The translations under genes and the position numbers were made by a program. Shown here piece after piece: positions 1 to 9,161 of a stretch of 64,000 nt of DNA (the stretch's first letter is position 1; every line of letters starts with the position of its first letter). Where the stretch lies: contig JAQWOV010000032.1 of assembly GCA_029245675.1 (NCBI GenBank), positions 57,506 to 121,505 of the forward strand. The letters are read 5' to 3'. Source of the stretch: Acidimicrobiales bacterium. Lineage in GTDB: Bacteria; Actinomycetota; Acidimicrobiia; Acidimicrobiales; MedAcidi-G1. Below the pieces are notes generated by a model. The model saw only the letters and a list, made by a program, of their open reading frames with translations, had not been told where the DNA came from and did no database searches.

Positions 1-112
1 TGAAGATATTGGTCCTCGATATGCCGATCGCCCAGGTGGCTACACACGCATACTCAAAATAGGACCGCGCAGTGGAGACAACGCTCCAATGGCTCGCATC
101 GAGTTAGTCTGA
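1..112 (+). CDS. rplQ: 50S ribosomal protein L17, C-terminal fragment
   Basis: Only the last 36 codons lie in the window; the gene starts to the left. The frame from base 2 reads through a Gly-Gly-Tyr-Thr-Arg-Ile segment and ends APMARIELV followed by TGA at 110-112. This is the characteristic C-terminus of bacterial L17, a large-subunit protein near the peptide exit tunnel. The truA gene follows after 11 bp, the usual actinobacterial rplQ-truA-rplM-rpsI order, so identification is secure although the fragment is short. Confidence 0.9.
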   Translation, partial: EDIGPRYADRPGGYTRILKIGPRSGDNAPMARIELV

Positions 113-123
113 AAAATCCCGTT

Positions 124-924
124 ATGCGGGTCAAGGGAACCGTAAGTTATGACGGATCTTTATTCCACGGATACGCAGTCAATCTGGATGTCAAAACAGT
201 AGCTGGAGAGTTGGATTCTACTCTTAGTCAGATCCTAGGAACTGAAATTATTACAACTTGTGCAGGGCGAACAGATCGTGGAGTTCATGCACAAGGACAA
301 GTAATTAGTTTTGATGCTCCACAAGGAACAGATCTCTTAAAGCTGCAACATTCAGTAAATCGAATTTGTCGTCCCTGGATTGTAGTAACCGAATTCAGTG
401 AAACTTCGTCAGAATTTGATGCAAGATTTTCAGCAAATGGACGTACTTACCGGTATCGAATATTAAACCAAAAGACCCCAAATCCATTTCTCACTTCAAC
501 AACATGGCACATTCCAGTTGCTTTAAATGTAGAGAAAATGAAAAAAGCAAGTAGCCACTTTATTGGAACACTTAACTTCTCTTCGTTTTGTAAGCGCACT
601 CCACCGCAAAACGGGTACCGAGAGCGCAGTCTTATTCGAACTGTTGAGTCTGCTACATGGTCAGAAAAAGATAACAACATTCTTGAGTTTGAAATTGTTG
701 CTTCTTCTTTCTGTCATCAAATGGTCCGTTCAATCGTGGGCACCTTAGTCCGAGTCGGGAAAGGTCAGATTCCTGAGAAGAAAATTCCGATGATACTTGA
801 AGTAGAGGACCGACAGGGAGCGGGTTCACCAGCTCCTCCTCACGGGCTTATTCTATGGTCAGTCCGATACCCAAGTATGGCCGAAGATATTAACCGGGTT
901 GCTGAGGGTGAGTCAGCGCCGTAG
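124..924 (+). CDS. truA: tRNA pseudouridine(38-40) synthase TruA
   Basis: TruA isomerises uridine to pseudouridine at positions 38-40 of the tRNA anticodon arm. The 266-residue protein has the usual family length. It shows the N-terminal VSYDGSLFHGYA strand and the catalytic motif CAGRTDRGVHAQGQ, in which Asp51 is the predicted nucleophile. The motif VASSFCHQMVRSIVGTLVRVG at about residues 196-216 is the conserved C-terminal TruA segment. The ATG at 124 places the conserved first strand at residue 4, so no upstream extension is needed. It sits 11 bp after rplQ and about 100 bp before rplM and is probably transcribed with the ribosomal genes. Confidence 0.95.
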   Translation: MRVKGTVSYDGSLFHGYAVNLDVKTVAGELDSTLSQILGTEIITTCAGRTDRGVHAQGQVISFDAPQGTDLLKLQHSVNRICRPWIVVTEFSETSSEFDARFSANGRTYRYRILNQKTPNPFLTSTTWHIPVALNVEKMKKASSHFIGTLNFSSFCKRTPPQNGYRERSLIRTVESATWSEKDNNILEFEIVASSFCHQMVRSIVGTLVRVGKGQIPEKKIPMILEVEDRQGAGSPAPPHGLILWSVRYPSMAEDINRVAEGESAP

Positions 925-1023
925 CCTTATGTGGTGGCTCTGAGCTTGAAATAGGCTCTAAGTTCACTGTTTGAATGCTAAGCGATTATTTCGTTACGGC
1001 TCCAAAAATGAAAAGGTAATTAA

Positions 1024-1476
1024 GTGTCTACTTACACTCCAAAAGCTAATGAAATTGAACGCAAATGGCATGTCGTTGACGCGGACGGCCTAGTTCTTGG
1101 ACGATTAGCAACAGAAGTAGCCTCTATCCTTCGAGGAAAACACAAACCAATTTTCACACCTCACCTTGACACAGGTGATCATGTTGTAGTTATTAATGCA
1201 GACAAAGTTGTTTTAACTGGAGCGAAAAATGAAGATAAAAAGGTTTATGATCATTCAGGTTTCCCAGGTGGGCTGACTACTAGAAACTATGGCGACATAC
1301 TGGTTGAAAAGCCAGAAGAGGCAGTGAGGCGAACGATTCAGGGAATGTTGCCAAAGAATCGCCTTGGACGCCAAATGTTGACAAAACTCAAAGTTTATAA
1401 AGGTTCAAAGCATCCTCATGAAGCACAACGACCTGAAGAACTAATTATTGAACATGCTCGGGCAAAAACGGTCTGA
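1024..1476 (+). CDS. rplM: 50S ribosomal protein L13
   Basis: L13 is an early-assembly large-subunit ribosomal protein. The 150-residue product shows the family hallmarks [17 protein letters not shown] near the N-terminus, [16 protein letters not shown] in the middle and [11 protein letters not shown] near residue 112. The start codon is GTG at 1024, preceded by AAAAGG at 1011-1016 with an acceptable spacer. The gene is followed by rpsI after only 13 bp, the near-universal rplM-rpsI pair. The roughly 100 bp upstream gap after truA may hold a promoter, but I see no convincing boxes. Confidence 0.95.
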   Translation: MSTYTPKANEIERKWHVVDADGLVLGRLATEVASILRGKHKPIFTPHLDTGDHVVVINADKVVLTGAKNEDKKVYDHSGFPGGLTTRNYGDILVEKPEEAVRRTIQGMLPKNRLGRQMLTKLKVYKGSKHPHEAQRPEELIIEHARAKTV

Positions 1477-1478
1477 GC

Positions 1479-1484
1479 GAGGAG
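1479..1484 (+). promoter_or_regulatory. Ribosome binding site deciding the rpsI start
   Basis: GAGGAG sits 5 bases before the ATG at 1490. The same reading frame opens earlier, at 1448 inside rplM, but that longer start has no such site and would add residues not found in S9. The site therefore fixes the start at 1490. Confidence 0.8.
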
Positions 1485-1489
1485 TAATT

Positions 1490-1888
1490 ATGGTTAAGCC
1501 CCTAATCCAAACAACAGGAAGACGAAAGGATGCGGTAGCGCGTGTTCGTCTTAGAGAAGTAGCAGGGGAACCATCCGTTACTGTAAATGGAAGAGAGATG
1601 GAAGACTACTTTCCTTCTGAAAGTCACCGTCTTTTGTTTTTAGAACCATTACGAGTAACAGGCACTGAAGGCTCGTATGACATTGATGCAACTCTGCATG
1701 GAGGCGGTATTTCTGGTCAAGCTGGAGCTTTGAGACTCGGTATTGCTCGAGCATTAGAGGAACTTGATCCGGAGCGACGATCAGCACTCAAAAAAGCTGG
1801 CCTATTGACTCGTGATGATCGGAAGAAAGAATCTAAAAAATATGGTCTCAAGAAAGCTCGTAAAGCTCCTCAGTACAGCAAACGCTAG
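1490..1888 (+). CDS. rpsI: 30S ribosomal protein S9
   Basis: S9 is a small-subunit protein whose basic C-terminal tail reaches the P-site tRNA. The 132-residue product begins [19 protein letters not shown], contains the glycine-rich [20 protein letters not shown] segment, and ends in the diagnostic APQYSKR tail. I chose the ATG at 1490 because GAGGAG precedes it. The frame is open further upstream but would overlap rplM. It lies 13 bp after the rplM stop and is surely cotranscribed. Confidence 0.95.
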   Translation: MVKPLIQTTGRRKDAVARVRLREVAGEPSVTVNGREMEDYFPSESHRLLFLEPLRVTGTEGSYDIDATLHGGGISGQAGALRLGIARALEELDPERRSALKKAGLLTRDDRKKESKKYGLKKARKAPQYSKR

Positions 1889-1933
1889 TTCTTACTACTT
1901 GGTTTAAATCAAGTAGCACTCATATTATTAACT

Positions 1934-3259
1934 ATGACGAATTTATCTCTGACTTTTGGAACCGACGGTGTGAGAGGCAGAGCGGGGTCAGAACTCACTG
2001 AGGAAATGGTAAAAACGCTTGCACTATCTGCCGCGCCATATTTGAGTTCAGATCAGGTAGTAATTGGGCGAGACACACGCGAATCAAGCCCTTCTTTTGA
2101 AAAAGCGCTTGCACAAGGGTTTAAAGCTGGAGGTATCGAGCCCCTTTTATTGGGAGTAGCTCCTACACCAGCAGTTGCTCATCTTGCAGCTATTAGAGAA
2201 ATAGCTGGAGCCATGGTTTCTGCATCTCATAATCCATGGTGGGACAACGGAATCAAATTATTTTCATCAGGCGGGCGTAAGTTGGACGATGCTACTCAGT
2301 TACAAATAGAAACCAGTTGGCATAAGAACCTTTCAACAAGTGTTCCAAGAACAGAATCGTTCACTTCGGTTTCTTTAGACCCGTGGACTAATTTTGTACT
2401 GGATTCAACTACACATTTAATTTTCGATGGAATCAAAATGGTTCTCGATTGCGCGAATGGGGCCATGTCAGAATTTGCCCCAAAAATTATGCGAAACCTA
2501 GGGGCTGAAGTTGTTGTTATCCATAACAATCCCGATGGGAAAAATATTAACCAAGAATGTGGTGCTACTCATCTAACGTCTTTACAGAAAGCGGTAATAG
2601 ACAACTCAGCCGAAATTGGATTTGCGTTTGATGGAGATGGGGATCGTGTCATCGCAGTTTCTTCGGAAGGACAGATTTTAGATGGCGATCACTTACTAGC
2701 ACTCATTTCTGTAGACCGATTTGAAGAAGGAAAATTAACTGATGACACAGTTGCCATTACAGTAATGGCAAACCTCGGTCTTCGGAGAGCTTTGAGTGCG
2801 AGAGGCATCAAAACCTTTGAAACGCCTGTGGGAGACCGGTATGTCTTAGAAGCTTTAGAAAGCAACAATTGGGATGTGGGTGGGGAACAGTCTGGCCACA
2901 TAGTGATATCAGAATTTGCGACAACAGGGGATGGGCTTTTAACTGCAGTCCAGACGCTTGCTGCTGCGCGAAAGCGAAAGAGAGAGATTGGACTATGGGC
3001 AAAAGAGTTAGTTCAAAAATCTCCTCAAGTTTTAGTCAACTTGCCTGTTACTAAATCAGGAGCTGACTTGGTTGAACAAACATCTGACCTAATAGAGGAA
3101 ATGAAACAAGAACTCGGTGACAATGGACGCATAGTGGTGCGTCCTTCAGGAACGGAACCTCTGGTTAGAATAATGGTGGAAGCCTTAGATGAACCTACTG
3201 CTCAGCAAGTCGCAAATTCACTAGAGGCGAGCATTAACGCCCTCGACAACACCCCTTGA
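1934..3259 (+). CDS. glmM: Phosphoglucosamine mutase
   Basis: GlmM interconverts glucosamine-6-phosphate and glucosamine-1-phosphate on the way to UDP-GlcNAc. The 441-residue protein has the alpha-D-phosphohexomutase domains in order: FGTDGVRGRAG at the N-terminus, the phosphoserine loop MVSASHNPWWDNGIK with Ser98 as the predicted phosphorylated residue, the metal-binding DGDGDRV loop around residue 233, and the C-terminal phosphate-binding RPSGTEPLVRIMVEA. Length is normal. It lies 45 bp after rpsI without an obvious Shine-Dalgarno sequence. The next gene is the GlmS-type enzyme that makes its substrate. Confidence 0.95.
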   Translation: MTNLSLTFGTDGVRGRAGSELTEEMVKTLALSAAPYLSSDQVVIGRDTRESSPSFEKALAQGFKAGGIEPLLLGVAPTPAVAHLAAIREIAGAMVSASHNPWWDNGIKLFSSGGRKLDDATQLQIETSWHKNLSTSVPRTESFTSVSLDPWTNFVLDSTTHLIFDGIKMVLDCANGAMSEFAPKIMRNLGAEVVVIHNNPDGKNINQECGATHLTSLQKAVIDNSAEIGFAFDGDGDRVIAVSSEGQILDGDHLLALISVDRFEEGKLTDDTVAITVMANLGLRRALSARGIKTFETPVGDRYVLEALESNNWDVGGEQSGHIVISEFATTGDGLLTAVQTLAAARKRKREIGLWAKELVQKSPQVLVNLPVTKSGADLVEQTSDLIEEMKQELGDNGRIVVRPSGTEPLVRIMVEALDEPTAQQVANSLEASINALDNTP

Positions 3260-3320
3260 GTTCAATCACATAGAATTCTCTTACAACTTTTAAATTTAAC
3301 TACTGATAAGGAGGCGTGAT

Positions 3321-6300
3321 ATGTGTGGAATTATCGCAATTGTACGAAAACCGGAATCACGAGTCGCCCCTAACCCAGTAGACCTTCTTGACCTTATTGA
3401 AAAGGCAGCAGGACTTTTAGCGGGAGAACAAATTGCTGCAGTATCTGAGGCGAAAAATTACTTAGAGCAAGTTAATCAACTTCTTCAAGGCACATCCGGT
3501 TTATATGCCCTCATTGACAATGAAAATTTGAGCAGAGACTTAAAAGAAAAGTTAGAGATTTTATATACAAAAGTTGTTCCGAATATGGAACAATCACTTC
3601 ATGAGATGGATATAGATCCTGAAGAAGCAAATGAATTGATTGTTGGCTTGCGTGATTCAATTTGGGCAATTTCACATGACCGAATTGAAACATTTAAAGG
3701 AGTAATGAATTTAGCATCTAAGTCTCATGCTCCTAGTCGTGCCGGGTATGCAGTTCTCCTTTCTATCCAACAAGCTTTAAGTGCGATCGATCGGATGGAG
3801 GTAAGAGGAAGAGACTCAGCCGGCATCCAGGTCACTCTTTGGGGCTATGAGTCTGACAAAGAACAAAACATAGATCACAGCGAAGACCCTTTGTACCGTT
3901 CTGGAGCCACGCATCATGTCCAAGGGAGATTATTACAGTTTGTAGTCAAAACTGCCGCGGAAATTGGAGAACTCGGAGACAACACGACAGTCCTAAGAAA
4001 GAGAATTTCAGCAGACACTAACCTCGCCGAAATTCTTACTCAAGAAAAAGTGAGAGGTTCAATATTGGGACACACCCGATGGGCAAGTATCGGCGTTGTA
4101 TCTGAAGCAAATGCGCATCCATTGGACTCAGTTAGAGCGGATGGAGAACAAACACCACTTGTTACGTCAGTTCAAAATGGTGACATAGACAACTATTTAG
4201 AGGTCATTCAAGACAAATCTCTATCTATATCATCAGACATCACTAGTGATGCAAAAGTAATGCCTGCGCTTTGCTCCTCTTACCTGAAATATGGTGATGC
4301 GCCGAGTGATGCTTTCCGCAAGGCAGTTCAATCCTTTGAAGGATCTCTAGCGATAGCGACATCAATAGCAGATAAACCTGGCAATCTTTACTTGTCCTTG
4401 AGAGGAAGTGGGCAAGGACTATATATCGGTTTCGGGGAAGACGTTACAGTTGTTGCAAGTGAGCTTTATGGAGTTGTAGAAGTGACTCCTAATTATTTAC
4501 GCATGGATGGAGAGGTTCCAGCGGACTTAAACAACGCAGTAACAAGTCGTGGTCAAATCGTTGAAGTAGATGGCGAAAAATCTGGTCTTTCAGAGGGGAT
4601 CACAAGGTATTCATTTGACGGACGGGTGCTACCAATTGAGAAGCAAGAAATAAAAAGGGCTGAAATTACTACACGAGATATAGATCGAAGCGGCTACCCG
4701 CACTACCTTCTCAAAGAGATTAGTGAATCTTCTGATTCGGTTCGTTCAACTCTGCGTGGATACTTAGTTAAAGACACCAATGGTGATTTGGATGTCAAAT
4801 TAGGAAACTCAGTCTTAAGTGAAGAGTTAATAAAGAAAATTTCGTCCGGAAAAGTTTGCAGAATTACAGTTATAGGTCAAGGAACTGCGGCTATAGCCGC
4901 TCAAGCCGTCGCAGCTGCAATAGATGAGCAGATTTCAAGTAGCGATATAAGAGTTGATTCTCAATTAGCAACAGAACTGTCGGGATTTGGTCTTCGCTCG
5001 GATATGTCAGATACCTGTGTTATCGCAATTAGCCAGTCTGGAACTACAACTGACACGAACCGCACAGTGGACTTAGTCCAAGCTCGAGGAGCACATGTTG
5101 TAGCGATCGTAAACCGCAGAAACAGTGATCTTGCAGACAGAGCGGATGGAGTTTTTTATACTTCAGACGGACGAGACATAGAGATGAGTGTTGCGTCAAC
5201 TAAAGCGTTCTATGCACAGGTAACAGCGGGGTTCCTTCTTGCGGTTTCTCTATTCAAGGCTCTTTCAAATAAGAAAAGTTCCGGTTATCTAGATCTTCTT
5301 GAGGGGCTACAAGAATTGCCACAGGTCATGGACCAGATGCTTCTTAACAGGACTCTTATTTCAGAGATTGCACAGCGTCATGCTCCGTCTCGTCGTTATT
5401 GGGCAATAGTTGGAAATGGTTTGAACCTTATTGCTGCTCGAGAAATTCGGATTAAATTGTCTGAACTTTGCTATAAATCTATTTCCTGTGACTCAACTGA
5501 AGATAAGAAACATATAGACCTTTCGTCGGAGCCATTAATTCTTGTTTGCGCCACTGGTTTAGTTGGATCCACTGCAGATGATGTAGCGAAAGAAATAGCC
5601 ATATATAAAGCTCATAAGGCAGTGCCGATTGTCGTTTGCGGTGTTGATGATCATCAATACGGAGAAAATCCGGATCAAATAAGAATCCCAACAGTACATC
5701 CAAGACTTGCATTCATTCTTTCAACAATGGCGGGTCACTTATTTGGCTATGAAGCAGCGAAAGCTATTGACGCTCAAGCAGATCCATTACGAGAAGCCCA
5801 TGCTGCGATTGAAGGGATGGCTATTAGTTTATCTGAAGGCCAATCTCGTGAAGATTTGATGGAAGATCTTCGTAAAAATCTCTCAAGAGCTGAAAGTAGA
5901 TTTACTCATGATCTTAGATCCAATGCTCTTGATGGGCACTTAGAGGCATCTACCGCTTCTCGCTTAGCGGGACTTTTCCGTTACGCTCTCGGTGAAGTAC
6001 CTCTTGAGTCTTATCAACGTGAATATGGTCAAGTTGGAACCCCGGGGCTTGTGCTTGATCGATTAGCTGAATCACTTGTTCAAGCGATTGAACAACTTAC
6101 ACGCCCTATAGATGCAATTAAACATCAAGCTAAAACAGTTACCGTTGGAATTTCTAGAACTGATGAAACACTTCTTGAGACGCGTTTAACAAAGTTTGTT
6201 CTTGGTTCTGGTTCTCCCCGAGGACAACTTAGTTACCGGACTCTAAGACTTCTTTCTTCTCTTGACCCTGCAGTTTCTACTTTGCAAGGTTTCACTAGGT

Positions 6301-6734
6301 ATGAAGTTCAAGGATTAGACACTGAGAATCCGACAATAGCCATTGTTGATCGTGGAGGGGTTTCAACTGAAATTCAATCACGGACTGAAGACGATCCTGT
6401 TCTTCGAGGAACAAAACATAGAGTAGCGAGCGAACGAGAGGTCTTAGTTACTCGCGGAGCTAGAGATGATAGGACACTAATTATTATTCCAGAAGTGAAA
6501 GAAGCAGAAACAATCGGTCTTTCTTTGCTCCATGTTGAACTAGTTGAAAATTTGGATATTGATGCATTACGAGGGGTATTGAGTGGCTATCACAATCGCT
6601 ATGACTTTATTCGTGACGCAGTTTGTGAAACGGAACCGGAATTAGATGAAACTTCGTTATCTAAAATCCGGATAGTTGATCTCTTAGTTGATCCTGTTGG
6701 GCTTATTGCAGATAGGTTACGTTCCAAATCATGA
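3321..6734 (+). CDS. glmS: Long-form GlmS-like glutamine amidotransferase / SIS protein
   Basis: Canonical GlmS makes glucosamine-6-phosphate from fructose-6-phosphate and glutamine in about 610 residues; this one has 1137. Residues 1-10 (MCGIIAIVRK) carry the Cys2 N-terminal nucleophile. A helical insert of about 130 residues then separates this from MEVRGRDSAGI (159-169). GHTRWASIG is at 250-258 and QNGDIDNY at 285-292. HYLLKEISES (461-470) opens the isomerase half. SIS domain 1 has SQSGTTTDT at 571-579. SIS domain 2 has Lys712, Glu715 and His731, which match the order and exact spacing (3 and 16) of E. coli Lys485, Glu488 and His504. The motif AKTVTV at 937-942 resembles the canonical C-tail AKSVTV, with Lys938 in the place of Lys603. 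About 195 further residues follow with no family I recognise. A strong AAGGAGG at 3308-3314 sets the start. Sitting after glmM, it is probably the cell's GlmS. From memory, similar long proteins occur in other Acidimicrobiia; I have not verified this. Confidence 0.85.
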   Translation: MCGIIAIVRKPESRVAPNPVDLLDLIEKAAGLLAGEQIAAVSEAKNYLEQVNQLLQGTSGLYALIDNENLSRDLKEKLEILYTKVVPNMEQSLHEMDIDPEEANELIVGLRDSIWAISHDRIETFKGVMNLASKSHAPSRAGYAVLLSIQQALSAIDRMEVRGRDSAGIQVTLWGYESDKEQNIDHSEDPLYRSGATHHVQGRLLQFVVKTAAEIGELGDNTTVLRKRISADTNLAEILTQEKVRGSILGHTRWASIGVVSEANAHPLDSVRADGEQTPLVTSVQNGDIDNYLEVIQDKSLSISSDITSDAKVMPALCSSYLKYGDAPSDAFRKAVQSFEGSLAIATSIADKPGNLYLSLRGSGQGLYIGFGEDVTVVASELYGVVEVTPNYLRMDGEVPADLNNAVTSRGQIVEVDGEKSGLSEGITRYSFDGRVLPIEKQEIKRAEITTRDIDRSGYPHYLLKEISESSDSVRSTLRGYLVKDTNGDLDVKLGNSVLSEELIKKISSGKVCRITVIGQGTAAIAAQAVAAAIDEQISSSDIRVDSQLATELSGFGLRSDMSDTCVIAISQSGTTTDTNRTVDLVQARGAHVVAIVNRRNSDLADRADGVFYTSDGRDIEMSVASTKAFYAQVTAGFLLAVSLFKALSNKKSSGYLDLLEGLQELPQVMDQMLLNRTLISEIAQRHAPSRRYWAIVGNGLNLIAAREIRIKLSELCYKSISCDSTEDKKHIDLSSEPLILVCATGLVGSTADDVAKEIAIYKAHKAVPIVVCGVDDHQYGENPDQIRIPTVHPRLAFILSTMAGHLFGYEAAKAIDAQADPLREAHAAIEGMAISLSEGQSREDLMEDLRKNLSRAESRFTHDLRSNALDGHLEASTASRLAGLFRYALGEVPLESYQREYGQVGTPGLVLDRLAESLVQAIEQLTRPIDAIKHQAKTVTVGISRTDETLLETRLTKFVLGSGSPRGQLSYRTLRLLSSLDPAVSTLQGFTRYEVQGLDTENPTIAIVDRGGVSTEIQSRTEDDPVLRGTKHRVASEREVLVTRGARDDRTLIIIPEVKEAETIGLSLLHVELVENLDIDALRGVLSGYHNRYDFIRDAVCETEPELDETSLSKIRIVDLLVDPVGLIADRLRSKS

Positions 6735-7096
6735 TTGGAATAGGCATAGATTTAGTTGACGTAGATAGGTTCAGAAACTCTTTAATACGAACTCCTAAAC
6801 TTAAAGAAAGATTATTTCGCCCCGAAGAGCAGAAGTATGCTGAACTTCAATCAGATCCAACTGAACGTTATGCAGCACGCTTTGCGGCTAAAGAAGCAGT
6901 CCTTAAGGCACTCGGATTGGGTTTAGGGTCAATTTCTTTTCATGATATCGAAGTAGTTCATACCGTTTCAGGAGAGCCTTCGCTACGGCTTCACAGTAAA
7001 GCAATAGAGATTGCTTCTGAAGCAGGTGTGGAAAAATGGCTGTTAACTCTTACCCATACACACAGAACAGCGGCAGCAGTTGCTGTGGCTTTGTGA
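6731..7096 (+). CDS. acpS: Holo-[acyl-carrier-protein] synthase
   Basis: AcpS transfers phosphopantetheine from CoA to the serine of acyl carrier protein. The 121-residue product has the two family motifs, MIGIGIDLVDVDRFR with the Mg-binding Asp at the N-terminus, and RFAAKEAVLKALGLG around residues 50-64 with the catalytic Glu and Lys. It overlaps the glmS stop by 4 bp (ATGA), so translation is probably coupled. In many actinobacteria nnrD follows acpS; here only a remnant of it appears to be left. Confidence 0.93.
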   Translation: MIGIGIDLVDVDRFRNSLIRTPKLKERLFRPEEQKYAELQSDPTERYAARFAAKEAVLKALGLGLGSISFHDIEVVHTVSGEPSLRLHSKAIEIASEAGVEKWLLTLTHTHRTAAAVAVAL

Positions 7097-7235
7097 TGCG
7101 TGACCAATCAGAATTACTTCAACTCATACCGTCCCGGCCACTGGATGCGCATAAGTGACAGGTGACCTTGATGAACCTCTACCTAGGCTGTTAGAAAGAT
7201 TTGGCGTAGACAGTCAGAAGGAAATTAATGAATAG
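7096..7235 (+). pseudogene. Probable remnant of nnrD (NAD(P)H-hydrate dehydratase)
   Basis: Between acpS and alr, where actinobacteria commonly keep nnrD, there are two short coding-like stretches. An ATG overlapping the acpS stop reads LLQLIPSRPLDAHK and then stops at 7156-7158. From memory this resembles the start of the NnrD dehydratase domain (roughly LLP-x-RP-x-D-AHK). In a different frame, 7155-7235 reads VTGDLDEPLPRLLERFG. That resembles the usual NnrD C-terminus, in which a GDL segment is followed by a leucine- and proline-rich helix. The simplest reading is an internal deletion that joined the two ends of the gene. The matches are short and made by eye, so the identity is tentative. 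Confidence 0.4.
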
Positions 7236-8331
7236 ACCTACTCGACTAAAAATATCATTACAGACGGTAAGGAATAATGTTTCTGTGCTCCGGTCCCTTG
7301 CTCCGGGTTCTCTTTTTTGTGCAGTCGTTAAAGCCGATGCTTATGGTCAGGGAGCAGTAAGAGTTGGTGAAGCAGCGATTGAAGCAGGGGCCGATTGGCT
7401 GGCTGTCGCCTTGATGCAAGAGGCCAAAGAACTGCGCGAGGCAGGGTTAACAGCACCTATTTTGGTTTTATCACAGCCTCACCCAAATGAAATAAAAGAG
7501 CTTAAAAATCTAGAAGGTGTTCGTTCAACTGTCTATACATCTGAAGGCATTGAGGAGGTTGCTTCTGTTGCACCTAAAACACCTGTCCATTTGAAAATAG
7601 AAACCGGCATGAATCGTGTTGGTGCTTCTGAAAAAAATTCTGTGCATTTAGCAAACCAAATAACTAATTCAGGGTTGGTTTTGGAAGGAGTCTTCACTCA
7701 TTTCGCTTCAGCAGATGAGCCTGAAAGTTCTTTTCCTGCAAAACAGTCAGTTCTTTTTGATCAAGTCATCAAAGAGTTAGCTGATAATGGGCATCAACCT
7801 ACAATCATTCATATGGCGAATTCTGCTGCTGCTATGAACTTTCCAGCGAGTCATCGGTCCATGGTCAGGCCAGGGATAGCAATTTATGGAGCAGAACCAT
7901 CTATTTATTTAAGGGACAGATGCGACCAAATCGGTTTGAAGCCCACAGCCCAGTTTGAAACTGAAGTTAGACATATTCATGAAATCAAATCAGGTGAAAC
8001 TGTTTCTTATGGGCGTCGATGGACTACTCCTCACGACACACTTCTCGCAACTCTACCCGTCGGTTATGGAGACGGAATACCAAGAAGTTGGTGGGAGGAA
8101 GGAAGCGTAATAATTAATGGACAGAGATGTCCTATTCGAGGCGTTATCACCATGGATCAACTAATGGTGGAAGTTGATGCCAAAGTTGCGGTAGGAGACA
8201 AAGCTATTTTGTTCGGAGAACAAGATGGAGAAGTGATTACTACTGGAGAAATAGCAGAGGCAACGAAAACAATTAGCTATGAGATTCTTGCCAGCGTAGG
8301 TAAACGAGTTCCTAGAATTTACGAAAATTAA
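7228..8331 (+). CDS. alr: Alanine racemase
   Basis: Alanine racemase is a PLP enzyme that supplies D-alanine for peptidoglycan. The 367-residue protein has the N-terminal PLP-binding motif AVVKADAYGQGA with Lys35 as the Schiff-base lysine. The segment MVRPGIAIYGAEPS is near residue 212, and SYGRRW contains Tyr261, the expected second catalytic base on the opposite face of PLP. ITMDQLMVE near the C-terminus is also characteristic. GGAAATTA just before ATG 7228 is a weak ribosome site. Its stop overlaps the stop of the convergent methyltransferase gene, leaving no room for a terminator. Confidence 0.95.
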   Translation: MNRPTRLKISLQTVRNNVSVLRSLAPGSLFCAVVKADAYGQGAVRVGEAAIEAGADWLAVALMQEAKELREAGLTAPILVLSQPHPNEIKELKNLEGVRSTVYTSEGIEEVASVAPKTPVHLKIETGMNRVGASEKNSVHLANQITNSGLVLEGVFTHFASADEPESSFPAKQSVLFDQVIKELADNGHQPTIIHMANSAAAMNFPASHRSMVRPGIAIYGAEPSIYLRDRCDQIGLKPTAQFETEVRHIHEIKSGETVSYGRRWTTPHDTLLATLPVGYGDGIPRSWWEEGSVIINGQRCPIRGVITMDQLMVEVDAKVAVGDKAILFGEQDGEVITTGEIAEATKTISYEILASVGKRVPRIYEN

Positions 8332-9071
8332 TTCCTTCGATTAAAACGTATTACACAGTTCCAAGTAAAAAACTCTCGTAGGCCCGGTATCGCAATGATA
8401 AAACGAGCCCAAGGCCAGTACCTAGGTTCAATACGAGTTATGGAAATATCAGTCCGCTGACGAATCATGCGTAGAGTAGAGCCAATATGAACGGCAAATA
8501 ACCCTTCTCCATATCGATTGTCTGGTGGAGGGCCGTGGCGTTTTTCGTAAAGTCTTGGACCCCATTTCGGTCCGAGATATTGATAAGGATTCATGTTGTG
8601 CCCCCCGTTCGGAGAGTACCAATTTGTCCATGATAGGTAACCCCATCCACCCGGTTTTAGAACTCTTATTATTTCGTCAACAACCATTGAAGGGCTACTG
8701 GTATGTTCCAGCATGTTTGAACAGAATACGCCATCAAAGGAATTGTCTGGGAAAGCCATCAGAGTGGCATCTCCTAACATTAATCCTGAGATAGGTGGTT
8801 GAGCACGGGTAAGAACTCCCATGTCTCCGTCAATTCCTAATACGGCCGCTCCATACTTGCGCATCGCTTCTGCATACCAGCCTGGACCGCATCCGACATC
8901 AAGAATACGATGCCCTTGAATCCCGTAACGTTTTTCAAGATCAAATGCTGCTTCGGCCCCTAGAGCTTGGTAGAAGGGTTCAGGCTCTGAACGTTCTTTT
9001 AAAAACAGAGACCACAAGAGGCGAATTCGCTTGATTCCAGTTCCATTTGGGGCTTTCTTTGTGGTCATCAA
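8328..9071 (-). CDS. Class I SAM-dependent methyltransferase
   Basis: The 247-residue protein contains the SAM-binding motif I ILDVGCGPGWYAEAM (about residues 56-70), followed by an acidic strand-2 end (GIDGD) and motif FDGVFCSNMLEHTSSP. The segment EIIRVLKPGGWGYLSWTNWY is the typical post-core strand. This is the methyltransferase-11 pattern. The substrate cannot be read from sequence. It is transcribed away from the adjacent GT4 glycosyltransferase, and pairs like this often modify surface glycans or lipids, which is only inference. There are two adjacent ATG codons at the start; I took the outer one. Confidence 0.8.
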   Translation of the reverse strand: MMTTKKAPNGTGIKRIRLLWSLFLKERSEPEPFYQALGAEAAFDLEKRYGIQGHRILDVGCGPGWYAEAMRKYGAAVLGIDGDMGVLTRAQPPISGLMLGDATLMAFPDNSFDGVFCSNMLEHTSSPSMVVDEIIRVLKPGGWGYLSWTNWYSPNGGHNMNPYQYLGPKWGPRLYEKRHGPPPDNRYGEGLFAVHIGSTLRMIRQRTDISITRIEPRYWPWARFIIAIPGLREFFTWNCVIRFNRRN

Positions 9072-9161
9072 TGCTTAACAATACTCTCCTTATACATATT
9101 TATTGAGACTTACCGACGAGGACACCAAACATAAGGCTGAGGACTGAGTAACTTATTGTTT

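Noticed and set aside
7155..7235. A 26-codon GTG-started frame before alr as a real small gene
   Set aside because: It overlaps the alr start and fits better as the tail of the nnrD remnant; there is no ribosome site.
8525..8794. An 89-codon open frame on the plus strand opposite the methyltransferase
   Set aside because: It has no recognisable domain and no ribosome site, and lies wholly antisense to a clear gene. The same applies to other antisense frames of 60-170 codons, such as those inside guaA, groEL and panC.
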